Below, piece by piece: positions 51,099 to 62,731 of a DNA stretch of 64,000 nt. The notes under the pieces are model-generated. The model worked only from the letters and a program-made list of their open reading frames with translations, searched no databases and was not told the origin of the DNA. The position numbers and the translations under genes were made by a program. The number at the start of each line of letters is the position of its first letter. The first letter of the stretch is position 1. Location: assembly GCF_025264625.1 (NCBI RefSeq), contig NZ_CP093313.1, positions 1,240,001 through 1,304,000 on the forward strand, in the 5' to 3' direction. This stretch comes from Occallatibacter riparius (GTDB lineage: Bacteria > Acidobacteriota > Terriglobia > Terriglobales > Acidobacteriaceae).

Positions 51099-52559
51099 AT
51101 GAAGGGCATTACACGCCGTTTCTTTGGCAAAATCATGGCCGGGTCGGCCGCTGCAGCGGCATCCGGATTGTCGTTACCCGCATTCGCGAAGAGCCAGGCC
51201 TCCGGCTCCGCCCCGAACCCCACGCGCCTCCAATATCCAGAGGGCTTCCTCTGGGGATGTGCCACCGCCTCGTATCAAATCGAAGGCGGCGCAAAGGATG
51301 GCGGCCGCGGCCCCTCGCTCTGGGACGTCTTCTCGCACACGCCCGGCAAAACCCACGAGGGCGACACCGGCGACGTAGCCGACGACTCCTACCACCTCTA
51401 TAAAGAAGATGTCAGGCTGCTCAAGAATCTCGGCGTCCAGACCTACCGTATGTCGATGTCATGGTCGCGCATCTTTCCCGAGGGCAAAGGCAAGGTCAAC
51501 CAGACCGGCGTTGATTACTACAGCAACGTGGTCGACGAGTTGCTCAAGAACAACATCACGCCTTACATCACCCTCTTCCACTGGGATACGCCCGCCGCAC
51601 TCGCCGGTGGATGGCAGAACCGTGACACGTCGAAGGCCTTCGCCGACTACGCCGCATTCATTACCAAGAAGCTCGGCGATCGCGTAAAGCACTGGATGAC
51701 GACAAATGAGTTCGTCTGCTTCACCGATCTCGGCTACAAGATCGGCCAATTTGCGCCCGGACTCAAACTCCCTGATGCGCAGGTGAACCAGGTCCGGCAT
51801 CACGGCATCCTCGCCCACGGCCTCGCCGTCCAGGCTATTCGCGCCAACACGCCCAGCGGCACCCAGGTCGGCCTGGCGGAGAACGCCACCGTCTACGTGC
51901 CCATCATCGAAACAAAGGAACACGTCGAAGCCGCGCAGAAAGCCACGCGTTTAGGTAACGCTCCGTTCCTCACCGCGCTCATGGAAGGCAAGTACATGAA
52001 CCTTTACCTTGAGCGCGAAGGAGCCAACGCGCCCAAGGTGGAAGAAGGCGACTTCAAGGCCATCTCCAGCCCGCTCGACTTCGTCGGCATCAACGTCTAC
52101 ACGCCGTTCTTCGTGCGTGCCGACGATTCCAAGCAGGGCTACGCCGAAATTCCCTACCCCACGTCGCAGCCCAAAATGGCCTCGCCGTGGATCCTGCTCG
52201 CCCCCGAGTGCCTCTACTGGGCCGTCCGCAACGTCGTCGACCTCTGGAAGATTCCCGCCCTCTACATCACAGAGAACGGCACCTCCTCCGACGACGTCAT
52301 CAACTCGGCCGGCCGCATCGACGACATCGATCGCATCATGTATCTGCGCAACCATCTGTCGCATCTGCACCGCGCCGTCTCCGAGGGATACCCGGTCAAG
52401 GGCTACTTCCTCTGGAGCCTGCTCGACAATTTCGAGTGGGCCGATGGCTACTCCAAGCGCTTCGGCATCCACTACGTGGACTTCAAAACACAAAAGCGGA
52501 CTCCGAAGCTCAGCGCCGAGTGGTACAAGAACACGATCGCTCAGAATGCAGTCCTGTAG
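51099..52559 (+). CDS. GH1 beta-glucosidase with Tat-type signal
   Basis: The 486-residue protein has a twin-arginine leader (ITRRFFGKIMAGSAAAAASG) followed by a GH1 barrel: FLWGCATASYQIEGG, YRMSMSWSRIFPEG, ITLFHWDTPAAL, the acid/base region HWMTTNEFVCFTDLG, the nucleophile ALYITENGTSSDD, and GYFLWSLLDNFEWADGYSKR. Both catalytic glutamates are present; the usual NEP reads NEF. It should hydrolyse beta-glucosides or related disaccharides after export. A terminator shared with the convergent GH2 gene follows. Confidence 0.93.
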   Translation: MKGITRRFFGKIMAGSAAAAASGLSLPAFAKSQASGSAPNPTRLQYPEGFLWGCATASYQIEGGAKDGGRGPSLWDVFSHTPGKTHEGDTGDVADDSYHLYKEDVRLLKNLGVQTYRMSMSWSRIFPEGKGKVNQTGVDYYSNVVDELLKNNITPYITLFHWDTPAALAGGWQNRDTSKAFADYAAFITKKLGDRVKHWMTTNEFVCFTDLGYKIGQFAPGLKLPDAQVNQVRHHGILAHGLAVQAIRANTPSGTQVGLAENATVYVPIIETKEHVEAAQKATRLGNAPFLTALMEGKYMNLYLEREGANAPKVEEGDFKAISSPLDFVGINVYTPFFVRADDSKQGYAEIPYPTSQPKMASPWILLAPECLYWAVRNVVDLWKIPALYITENGTSSDDVINSAGRIDDIDRIMYLRNHLSHLHRAVSEGYPVKGYFLWSLLDNFEWADGYSKRFGIHYVDFKTQKRTPKLSAEWYKNTIAQNAVL

Positions 52560-52590
52560 CTGCAAGAGCCCGGCGTTCCTCAGCTAACAG

Positions 52591-52619
52591 AAACGGCCTC
52601 GCGAGCAGCGAGGCCGTTT
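52591..52619. terminator. Bidirectional terminator between GH1 and GH2 genes
   Basis: AAACGGCCTCGC and GCGAGGCCGTTT form a perfect 12-bp stem with a five-base loop. The A and T runs at its ends make it work in both directions for the convergent genes. Confidence 0.85.
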
Positions 52620-52637
52620 CTGCTTTGCCGACGCGCT

Positions 52638-54515
52638 TTACTCCGGCTTTCCGATCGAATGGTCTTCGTACGCCTTCTGCACCACCGAAAACGCCAGCTT
52701 CTTCTCGCCCTTCTCCGATAGCAGCCCCTTGCGATTAAACCCATCCTGCAGCTTCGGAATGTTCCGGCTCGGCGAACGGAAATCCATCAGCACCCACGGC
52801 GTCACACCGCGCAATTGCGGAATCTTGCGCAGCATGGCAAACTGATGCGCCAGCACGTTGGCCTGCTGCTCCTCGGTCCAACGCGCATGGTCTCCTCCGT
52901 GATTGCCATACTTCGCCTCGGCCCCAAACTCCGAGAAGATGATTGGCTTCTCCGGCAGCACCCAGCGCGTGTTGTCCGCGTCTTCGGGTTTACCTACGTA
53001 CCACCCGATATATTCGTTAATTCCCACCATGTCGAGCGCATCGGCCAGTTTGTCATCCAGCACCATCGCACCATCTTTGGGCCTGGCACTGTTGAGGGCC
53101 GAGGTGATCAGCCGCGTCGGATCAAGTTGCCGAGCCTCATTCGCCAGCCGGGTAAGGAACTCCGTGCGCACCGGGTTATCGGGTGTCTCGTTCGACACCG
53201 ACCAGAGAATCACTGATGCCTTGTTGCGATCCCGTCGGATCATCTCCCGCAGCAACGCCTCGTCTTTCGCGAACACCTCGGGCTTATCGAACGAAATGCG
53301 CTGCCAGTTCGGGATCTCCGACCAGATGAGAATCCCCTGCCGGTCAGCCATCCTCTCCATGCGCTCGTCGTGCGGATAGTGTGCCAGCCGGACAAAGTTT
53401 GCATGCAGGTCCTTGAGATATCCAAAGAGATTCTTCACGTCCTGATCAGTGCAGACACGGCCTGTACGAATCGGCGCCTCGGCGTGCGCGTTCGCACCCT
53501 GCAAAAAGATAGGCTTGCCGTTCAACAGGATCCGCGTTCCCTCCACCCGCACGTCGCGGAACCCGATTTCGTCAGTGATGCGATCGTCGCCGGCTGCGAG
53601 CTCAACCTTGTACAGCCTGGGATTTTCCGGCGACCACAAATCGAGCTTCGCCGCCTTCACTTCGAACGAAGCACGACCCGCAGCATCCGTTTGCAGATGC
53701 GTGTCCACGCCCGCCTCGCGGATGCGCAAGGTCACGGGAGTGCCTGCGGTGGCGCCTTCCACGTGGATATAGCCACTGAGGATCGCGGCATCGGCCGCGT
53801 TGAATGTGGTCCCGTGGCGAAGATGGACGTCGTAGTCGTCAATGAACGCGGATGGCACGGTCACCAGGGAGACGTCACGCGTCAGACCGCCATAATCGAA
53901 CCAGTCGTAGTTCACTGTCGGGATGTCATCCACGTGCCGCGTCGAGTCCACGGCGACGACGACGAAGTTGCTGCCCGGCTTCACGGCAGCAGTCACTTCG
54001 CAATCGAAAGGCGTAAAACCTCCCTCGTGATCGCAGATGTGCTGGCCGTTCACCCATACATAAGACCGGTAGTTTGCCGCTCCAACGTGGAGAAACGTCC
54101 GCTTGTTCGGCTGTGGCTGAAAGTTGAAGTCGCGCTGGTACCAGACCACGCCTTCGAACCGGAACAGTGTGGGGTCTTGCGTGTTCCAGTCGCCCGGGAC
54201 CTTCAGTGTCGGGGCGGTGGCAAAATCGTACTCCGCGTTGTGCGGCCCCGAGTCGATGTTCGGATGCGTATTCTGCCCGTACCCGCCGTTCCGCACCTTG
54301 CCGCTGCTGTCATAGAGGGACGAGAAGGGCGGCTGGTCGACGAGGTAGTGCCAGTCGCCATTCAGCGAGTTCACCTCCCGCCGATCGACGCCGACGAGGA
54401 GGGTTCGCAACGGCTCCTGCGCCAAAGCGGTAGCGGAAGGCGCAAGGATGGCAACAGCGAGAACTGCGAGGAAAGCGCGCCGAACGAAGATGTGCGAAAG
54501 GAATGGGATATGCAT
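52638..54515 (-). CDS. Exported GH2-family beta-galactosidase/glucuronidase-like enzyme
   Basis: From ATG 54515 the protein has about 625 residues and a signal peptide (FLAVLAVAILAPSATALAQ). The GH2 order is seen: sugar-binding jelly roll (VPGDWNTQDPTLFRFEGVVW, GGFTPFDCEVTAAVKPGSNF), Ig-like domain, and TIM barrel with RLAHYPHDERM, the acid/base ILWSVSNETPDNP and the nucleophile PIIFSEFGAEAKYG. The set of motifs fits beta-glucuronidase or beta-galactosidase; substrate not resolved. It is convergent with the GH1 gene and may act with it on plant or microbial polysaccharides. Confidence 0.9.
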   Translation of the reverse strand: MHIPFLSHIFVRRAFLAVLAVAILAPSATALAQEPLRTLLVGVDRREVNSLNGDWHYLVDQPPFSSLYDSSGKVRNGGYGQNTHPNIDSGPHNAEYDFATAPTLKVPGDWNTQDPTLFRFEGVVWYQRDFNFQPQPNKRTFLHVGAANYRSYVWVNGQHICDHEGGFTPFDCEVTAAVKPGSNFVVVAVDSTRHVDDIPTVNYDWFDYGGLTRDVSLVTVPSAFIDDYDVHLRHGTTFNAADAAILSGYIHVEGATAGTPVTLRIREAGVDTHLQTDAAGRASFEVKAAKLDLWSPENPRLYKVELAAGDDRITDEIGFRDVRVEGTRILLNGKPIFLQGANAHAEAPIRTGRVCTDQDVKNLFGYLKDLHANFVRLAHYPHDERMERMADRQGILIWSEIPNWQRISFDKPEVFAKDEALLREMIRRDRNKASVILWSVSNETPDNPVRTEFLTRLANEARQLDPTRLITSALNSARPKDGAMVLDDKLADALDMVGINEYIGWYVGKPEDADNTRWVLPEKPIIFSEFGAEAKYGNHGGDHARWTEEQQANVLAHQFAMLRKIPQLRGVTPWVLMDFRSPSRNIPKLQDGFNRKGLLSEKGEKKLAFSVVQKAYEDHSIGKPE

Positions 54516-54582
54516 AGGTTGATTGAGCCGACCGCACCATTGTAGGGGTCGACCCCAGCACCCGGATTGAGTTGGACAGCCG

Positions 54583-54611
54583 TTGACCCCGGCCGCCAAA
54601 CCCGGTAAACT
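54583..54611 (+). promoter_or_regulatory. Sigma-70 promoter of rplU-rpmA
   Basis: TTGACC (54583-54588) and TAAACT (54606-54611) are separated by exactly 17 bases, close to the sigma-70 consensus. It lies about 150 bases upstream of rplU, in the only gap before it, and gives a leader of about 145 bases. Confidence 0.7.
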
Positions 54612-54764
54612 ACTCTAGTTTGGCGATTCCTGCCTGTTGCTGTGAAGCCAATCGCTCGCTCTTCTGATTTGGACGGGGCTTGAGCGTACCCTCACAGCAC
54701 GGAGTTTCCGCCCGAGCTATTTTGGATTTGAGGAGCGCGCCCAGCGTGCCGCTCTGGAGGACTT

Positions 54765-55094
54765 ATGTACGCGGTTCTACGCACCGGTGGAAAACAATAT
54801 CGTGTCGCCCCCGGCGACGTTGTGAAGATCGAGACGGTCTCGCCGTCGCAGGACAACACCATTGAATTCAGCGATGTGCTGGCGGTTTCGGGTGACAACG
54901 GCATTCTGAAGCCGGGCTCGGCCAAGGTTACGGCCGAAGTGGTCGGCGATGGCCGCGCCGCTAAGATCCTGGTCTTCCACCTGAAGCGTAAGAAGCAGTA
55001 CAAGAAGATGCAGGGACACCGCCAGAACTTCACCGAGGTTCGCATCAAGGCCATCGAGGCCGACGGCGTGACCTACACCGCGGACCAGAAGTAG
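54765..55094 (+). CDS. rplU: 50S ribosomal protein L21
   Basis: The 109-residue protein ([54 protein letters not shown]) is a full-length L21. GGAGG lies upstream of the ATG. It forms the standard operon with rpmA, 77 bases downstream. Confidence 0.97.
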   Translation: MYAVLRTGGKQYRVAPGDVVKIETVSPSQDNTIEFSDVLAVSGDNGILKPGSAKVTAEVVGDGRAAKILVFHLKRKKQYKKMQGHRQNFTEVRIKAIEADGVTYTADQK

Positions 55095-55171
55095 CCTTCA
55101 GCCGTTGGGCACTGCCAACGGGCGAACGAGATTATCGAGCTGTCCAGCTCGGAAAAGAAGAGGATTCGGCA

Positions 55172-55435
55172 ATGGCACATAAAAAAGGTGGGGGCAGCTC
55201 CACAAACGGACGCGACTCGAATGCGCAGCGGCTGGGCGTGAAAGCCTTTGCCGGCGAATTGGTCACGGGCGGATCGATCATCATCCGTCAGCGCGGCACC
55301 AAGATCAAACCCGGCTTGAACGTCGGCATCGGCTCGGACGACACCCTGTTCGCCAAGGTGAGCGGGCGCGTGGTCTTCACTGACCGCGGCAACCACGGCC
55401 GGTTCGCTTCCATCGAGCCCGTCGCGGCTGAGTAA
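55172..55435 (+). CDS. rpmA: 50S ribosomal protein L27
   Basis: The 87-residue protein ([60 protein letters not shown]) is a full-length L27, and its N-terminal AHKKGGG tail, which reaches the peptidyl transferase centre, is intact. It does not have the N-terminal extension found in Firmicutes. A perfect terminator follows 19 bases after the stop. Confidence 0.97.
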   Translation: MAHKKGGGSSTNGRDSNAQRLGVKAFAGELVTGGSIIIRQRGTKIKPGLNVGIGSDDTLFAKVSGRVVFTDRGNHGRFASIEPVAAE

Positions 55436-55453
55436 GCCAAAGCTTTCCAACAG

Positions 55454-55482
55454 AAAGGCCGCGGGACACTCCCGCGGCCTTT
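55454..55482 (+). terminator. Terminator of rplU-rpmA
   Basis: AAAGGCCGCGGG and CCCGCGGCCTTT form a perfect 12-bp stem with a five-base loop and T-rich tail. The transglutaminase gene converges from the other side, so it may serve both. Confidence 0.9.
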
Positions 55483-55500
55483 CTGCGTCTGGCGCTGAGG

Positions 55501-56586
55501 TCAGGCCGCAACCGCGTTCGACGTAATGGTGTACCGGAAAGCGTCCGGATCGAAGGGGTCGAGGCGGCCCTCGGCCGTCTCTCCTTGCGGATACATGAAG
55601 TAGAGGATCGAGCCAAAGCTGGCCTCGGGCAGCGTAACGTCAGCCGCATAGTTCCAGGCAATCCAGTTCCCCTCCCAGGAGCCGAACAGCCGGGATCGCG
55701 CTGAAGCGACCTTCTCGTCGGTGATGGGCAGGTTTCCGGGTGGCTCTTCCAGAATGACCTTGCGCACGTCGGCGGGATCGGCCGGAACCCAGCCATACCC
55801 GCGCAGATAGACTTCAGCGCGGCAGTGTTGCGACGTTGTGATCGTCGGTGTATTGGCGCCCAGGCTTTTGTATCCGTATTGAGATGGTCCGACACGAATT
55901 CCATACGCATGCCGGGCCGGCAGCCCGGAGGCCCTTGCCAGACCGACGAACAATGCATTCAGGTCGGCGCACTTCCCTCCCATGTCACCGGACTCGAGCA
56001 TGAAACGTATGTCGCCGCGGCCGCAGCCGCGAATCTTCGCGTTGCGATAAGTGTTCTCGACAATCCAGTCGTAAATGGCTCTGGCCTTGTCTATATCGGT
56101 GGAGGCCCCGCGCGTGATCTCGGTCGCCTTCTTCAGCACGATCCCGTCAAGCGGGAGTCCGGCAGAGGGCTGCAGCCACGCCTTGAGCGCGGCATCCGAC
56201 TCCGATCGGGACGCGCCCGGCTGCTGGATGTCCACCGTGTGATTCCGAGTGGCTACCCGGCTGACGACAGTGAGTTCAGCGATCCTTCCAGCTGGAAACT
56301 TGGCCTGCACCAGCGCAGGACCGACGCCGCTTGTCACCTCGCGGGCCTCTCCCGAAGGGCAGTCGATCCGATTGCCGAGCGGCTTCTGGAACTCCGTCAC
56401 CGCAGTCAGCGGCAGAGGCAGCCACACATGGCTTATCCCGACGGGTTTCAGAATCTCCACGTGCGTTGTGACTTCGTAGGTCTGCCAATCCGGGGAAGAG
56501 ACGGGCTGAGCCAGTGCTGGAACACGCCGCAGACGAGCAGCGGCAATCGTGAGGCCTGCGGAGCGAAGGAAGTTTCGACGGTCCAT
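55501..56586 (-). CDS. Exported transglutaminase-like protein
   Basis: From ATG 56586 the 361-residue protein has a Tat-like leader (MDRRNFLRSAGLTIAAARLR). A transglutaminase-core domain follows with the catalytic Cys in GDMGGKCADLNALFVGLARA, His in TSQHCRAEVYL and Asp in GWVPADPADVRK. The preceding region (VATRNHTVDIQQPGASRSES) and KARAIYDWIVENTYRN are typical of this family. It probably acts as a protease or crosslinker in the periplasm. It converges on rpmA. Confidence 0.9.
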   Translation of the reverse strand: MDRRNFLRSAGLTIAAARLRRVPALAQPVSSPDWQTYEVTTHVEILKPVGISHVWLPLPLTAVTEFQKPLGNRIDCPSGEAREVTSGVGPALVQAKFPAGRIAELTVVSRVATRNHTVDIQQPGASRSESDAALKAWLQPSAGLPLDGIVLKKATEITRGASTDIDKARAIYDWIVENTYRNAKIRGCGRGDIRFMLESGDMGGKCADLNALFVGLARASGLPARHAYGIRVGPSQYGYKSLGANTPTITTSQHCRAEVYLRGYGWVPADPADVRKVILEEPPGNLPITDEKVASARSRLFGSWEGNWIAWNYAADVTLPEASFGSILYFMYPQGETAEGRLDPFDPDAFRYTITSNAVAA

Positions 56587-56714
56587 GGCACTTGGTTGTA
56601 ACAAAGGCGCGCAGCATTGCCACCCATCGAAAGGACGAGACCGGCCGCCTTCAGACGAAAATTTAACAATGCTAGGGGCCAACAAAAATCATCCGGAGAC
56701 GCGGCTCAGAACGG

Positions 56715-56741
56715 AAAGGCCGCGGCAAAGCCGCGGCCTTT
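56715..56741 (-). terminator. Terminator of the GH16 gene
   Basis: AAAGGCCGCGGC and GCCGCGGCCTTT pair perfectly around a three-base loop, 18 bases beyond the stop of the minus-strand GH16 gene. The flanking A and T runs suit either direction. Confidence 0.85.
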
Positions 56742-56758
56742 CATGCGTCCGGGCTGCA

Positions 56759-58030
56759 TCAGTTCACCGTCAGCGTGAAACTGGCGCTCGAGGATGGCTT
56801 GGTCGCGTCCGAGCTGCTCTCGGTGAACGCGTTGACAGTCACCGAGTAGGTGCCAGGCGCGGTGCCATTCGCGTGGCCCCCGTGCTGGGTGTTGGCCGTG
56901 GTGGTCACGGTTACCGCAGCGCTATCAGAGCTGGCATTGCTGAAGTCAACCGTGTGCTTGTTGAGCGGGTCAGCCGATGTGACGATACAACTCGCCTTGG
57001 GAGCAGTCGTGGTACAGGAGAATGCGACTCGGCCGGTACCCAGCGTGTTCTGCACGGTCAGGGTGGTGGAGTTCCCGGTGGTAGCGCCGGCTTTGAGGGT
57101 GATATTGCCGTTCGGGCTCAGCGTGGGAGCGGGGATCGGCGAGGGCACATATTGCCGCACGTAATCGACCAGCATGGGTGATTGCGTGCCAGTAGCTGAG
57201 TCGGTGGGCGCGCCAAGAGTTCCGCCTACGGCCATGTTCATGATGATGAAGAACGAGTCGGCAGAGCTTGAGAAAGGCCAGATATCGCCGGCGGGCAGAT
57301 CCGACGCCGTGACTACATAGAACGGCTTTGTCGCGTCGTCCACATAGAACTGGATCATGTTGGCCGACCAGATCTGGCCGTAAGTGTGAAAAGCGCTATT
57401 CACCGCCTGGCCCGACGGAAAAGTGTACGCGCCGCCCAGCCCGCTGCCGCCTGTCACCTTGGTGTGGATCGTGGAACGGTTTCCGGTCGCGCCCGGCCCT
57501 GCGATGTTGGAGGTAGTCGGCCAGTTCTCCACGATGTCGGACTCCCCGACCGTGGGCCAGGAAACGCCGGACTGCGAGCCAAGCATCCAGAAGGCCGGCC
57601 ACAAGCCCGCATGAGATGGTATTTCGATGCTGGCCTCGATACGCCCGGAATGGAAGGTTTGCAGCCCCTGCGATTTCAGCCGTGCGGAGGTGTAGGCGCT
57701 TCCCACCGAGTAGACCTTGATGGCAAGATGCCCCGAGCCGTCCATGTACGCATTGGGAGTGCTGGTCGAACAGGGCGAGGTGTTGGACGTCGGAGAGCAG
57801 TAGGTTTCGAGTTCTTTGTTGCCCCAGCCGCCAGCACCGGTGTCGTAGGTCCAATTGGCGGAGCTGATAGCACTGTTGGCCGCCCCATTGAACTCATCAC
57901 ACCATTGGGTAGCCCAGGAGATCGTGCCCGTCGCGCCGGTTGTTCCGCATTGCGCTTGGGCCGGCCTGGATGCGGCGAGAAGTATTGAGGCAACTGCGCA
58001 ACCTAGAACGGTCCTGCTGAGGTTCTTCAT
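56759..58030 (-). CDS. Exported GH16-family glucanase with C-terminal repeat domain
   Basis: The 423-residue protein starts at ATG 58030 (GGAGGA eight bases upstream) with a signal peptide (CAVASILLAASRPAQAQ). The GH16 domain spans about 30-290 (FNGAANSAISSANWTYDTGA, SGRIEASIEIPSHAGLWPAF, WMLGSQSG) with the catalytic stretch GESDIVENWP, where both Glu and the Asp are kept although the usual EIDIxE has Ser in second position. A C-terminal Ig-like or Big-type domain follows (ITLKAGATTGNSTTLTVQNT, SATVT-type repeats). Likely acts on beta-1,3- or mixed-linkage glucans. Confidence 0.9.
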   Translation of the reverse strand: MKNLSRTVLGCAVASILLAASRPAQAQCGTTGATGTISWATQWCDEFNGAANSAISSANWTYDTGAGGWGNKELETYCSPTSNTSPCSTSTPNAYMDGSGHLAIKVYSVGSAYTSARLKSQGLQTFHSGRIEASIEIPSHAGLWPAFWMLGSQSGVSWPTVGESDIVENWPTTSNIAGPGATGNRSTIHTKVTGGSGLGGAYTFPSGQAVNSAFHTYGQIWSANMIQFYVDDATKPFYVVTASDLPAGDIWPFSSSADSFFIIMNMAVGGTLGAPTDSATGTQSPMLVDYVRQYVPSPIPAPTLSPNGNITLKAGATTGNSTTLTVQNTLGTGRVAFSCTTTAPKASCIVTSADPLNKHTVDFSNASSDSAAVTVTTTANTQHGGHANGTAPGTYSVTVNAFTESSSDATKPSSSASFTLTVN

Positions 58031-58176
58031 GGGGTGTTCCTCCGAGGGGATGGGATTTTACGAATACGGAAGAATTGGACAGGACTTAAGCAGCCGGCAA
58101 GAAAGCTAGCGGCGTGGAACCGCAGGTGTCAAGATGACGTTCGCCCCGGGTAAAAGAGGGAGCGATGCCAAAAGCG

Positions 58177-58204
58177 AAGGCCGCGGGGTGAGCCGCGGCC
58201 TTCG
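58177..58204 (-). terminator. Terminator of the seven-helix membrane protein gene
   Basis: GAAGGCCGCGG and CCGCGGCCTTC pair with a short loop, 22 bases beyond the stop of the minus-strand gene at 58226. Confidence 0.8.
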
Positions 58205-58225
58205 TGATCTGGGGTAAGGAGTATT

Positions 58226-59089
58226 TCAGGAATTCGTTTCGCTCTCGCGCAGGTTGCGGGTAAGCACCTTGTCTACCACCTTCTCCACGTCGCTGAGGAA
58301 GAAGCTATTGGCAGTGGCGGGCACGGCAACCTTGGTCCCCTTGTGGCCGAGCGCAGAGGCGATCTCGTTCCAGCGGTAAATCGTGGAGCTGGCGGCAACC
58401 ACAATCGGCTTGCGAGCCGGCTCCGGCAGGGCCGAGTACATCACCCATACTCCGAGAGAAGCCAGGATCATGGCCTCACAGAAAACCTCGATCGGCGCGT
58501 TGAGGCTGGAGTTGTACTTGATCACTGCGGCTCCGATCAGGTCGCCGGAAGCCATGGTGCCGAATCCCAGTGCGATCCCAAACGACAGGTCACGAATTGG
58601 AAGCTGAAGCGCATTCATGCTCAGGCAGAGGAACGCCAGCAGCGAGAGCTCCATGATGCTTACGCAGCGCATGAGGCCGTAAGCGATCTCCGGTATGCTC
58701 GAGATGCCACGATGGCCGAACGTCAGGGTCGTGAGGCTGACAATGATGGATACGATAGCCGCCCAGCGGAAGATCACGGTCCCGAAGCGCTGAAGTCCCG
58801 AAAAGGGAGAGAGCGCCGCACGGAAAATCTCAGTAACGACAAAGAACAGCAGGACGGCGCTCGCGATGTAAACCGCGTAATAACCAAAGAAGTAGGCGGA
58901 ATCGTAGTAGTGCTGTCCCCACCAGAGGATGGCCAGCAGAAGCGGCGTGGAGGTGACGCGCAAAGCCAGGTAGGCGCCCATCGCCGGGAATCGCTTCTGC
59001 AGCTTCTTCGTCCAGAAGAAGTAAGCGAGCACGGCCCAGAGCAGGAACTCGACCACGCTCATAACCGACATCAGGGAGTTCAGAGGCAT
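58226..59089 (-). CDS. Hypothetical seven-helix membrane protein
   Basis: The 287-residue protein has about seven hydrophobic helices (MSVVEFLLWAVLAYFFW, YLALRVTSTPLLLAILWW, GYYAVYIASAVLLFFVVTEI, ILASLGVWVMYSAL among them) and a cytoplasmic C-terminal tail of about 50 residues. The family is frequent in Acidobacteriota, but I know no function. A sensory or structural role is only a guess. Confidence 0.75.
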   Translation of the reverse strand: MPLNSLMSVMSVVEFLLWAVLAYFFWTKKLQKRFPAMGAYLALRVTSTPLLLAILWWGQHYYDSAYFFGYYAVYIASAVLLFFVVTEIFRAALSPFSGLQRFGTVIFRWAAIVSIIVSLTTLTFGHRGISSIPEIAYGLMRCVSIMELSLLAFLCLSMNALQLPIRDLSFGIALGFGTMASGDLIGAAVIKYNSSLNAPIEVFCEAMILASLGVWVMYSALPEPARKPIVVAASSTIYRWNEIASALGHKGTKVAVPATANSFFLSDVEKVVDKVLTRNLRESETNS

Positions 59090-59212
59090 AGAAGACCGCC
59101 CACGTACGCTGAGATTGTTCTCAGCATAGCGCCAGACAGGCCTGGTCCGAAAGGGAAAAACGCCCTCTGTGCTGGCACTTTTGTGCCATTACTGTCGATT
59201 TATGAGGCTGTT

Positions 59213-59395
59213 CTACCGTTGCAGGTTCGGATCCTTCGGGCACGTGGGAACGGTGGGTCCGCACGTCGGAATCGGGAGACGAGCGTTAACTGCCTGCCGG
59301 CTGGCGACGTTCTGGGTGGTGGACGAGGAGAGGGAGGCAGCGGCGGCACCGGCAATTACAACAACAAGAGCGAGAGCGCGAACGATGATCTTCAT
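59213..59395 (-). CDS. Small secreted peptide, paralogue 1
   Basis: The 60-residue precursor starts at ATG 59395 (GAGG eight bases upstream), has a signal peptide (MKIIVRALALVVVIAGAAAA) and ends LPIPTCGPTVPTCPKDPNLQ. The two cysteines six residues apart in PIPTCGPTVPTCP could form a small loop. It is closely related to the peptide encoded directly upstream at 59464-59649. Function unknown. No modification or export genes are adjacent. Confidence 0.75.
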   Translation of the reverse strand: MKIIVRALALVVVIAGAAAASLSSSTTQNVASRQAVNARLPIPTCGPTVPTCPKDPNLQR

Positions 59396-59463
59396 CAGAG
59401 AAACCTCGAAATTGGTAGAAGTAGGGGGTGGTTGAAGCGAGTCAAGAAACGTGCCGGCGTCGA

Positions 59464-59649
59464 CTAGCGGACGGTCGGGTCGGGCTTGGTCGGGCAGGTC
59501 GGAACCGTCGGCCCGCAAACTGGAATCGGCAATTTCGCTGAGACAGCCTGGCTGCTGGCCATGGCGTGGGTAGTGGAGGAAGAGAGCGTAGCGGCGGCGG
59601 CGCCGGCGAGAACGATGGAAAGTCCAAAGATGCGAACAGCCAGTTTCAT
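59464..59649 (-). CDS. Small secreted peptide, paralogue 2
   Basis: The 61-residue precursor starts at ATG 59649 (AGAGGT seven bases upstream): signal region KLAVRIFGLSIVLAGAAAAT, then LSSSTTHAMASSQAVSAKLP and IPVCGPTVPTCPTKPDPTVR. It matches paralogue 1 over its whole length, most strongly in the leader end (AGAAAA-LSSSTT) and the C-terminal PIPxCGPTVPTCP. The two lie 68 bases apart in the same orientation and look like a tandem duplication. Function unknown. Confidence 0.75.
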   Translation of the reverse strand: MKLAVRIFGLSIVLAGAAAATLSSSTTHAMASSQAVSAKLPIPVCGPTVPTCPTKPDPTVR

Positions 59650-62594
<2,945 letters not shown>

Positions 62595-62610
62595 CTGCTC
62601 GGAAAGAAGA

Positions 62611-62680
62611 AGACGCAGTAATGCAATGCCGGGCGCTGTGTTCCCGTAGAAGGAACATAGTTTCCGGCATTACTGCGTCT
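62611..62680 (+). terminator. Large nested inverted repeat after gyrB
   Basis: AGACGCAGTAATGC (62611-62624) and GCATTACTGCGTCT (62667-62680) form a perfect 14-bp stem. Inside it are ATGCCGG/CCGGCAT (overlapping, alternative pairing) and TGTTCC/GGAACA (62639-62657). It lies 16 bases after the gyrB stop. A terminator is most likely, but the lack of a T run and the size leave an RNA structure or DNA repeat element possible. Confidence 0.6.
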
Positions 62681-62731
62681 CCGTTGACTTTGACCATCGA
62701 CGCGGTCAATTCCGTGCATTATGGTGTGAAC

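Noticed and set aside
62621..62731. The ATG at 62621 as the start of the membrane acyltransferase
   Set aside because: It lies within the inverted repeat after gyrB and adds a basic, non-homologous leader; downstream GTG codons fit better.
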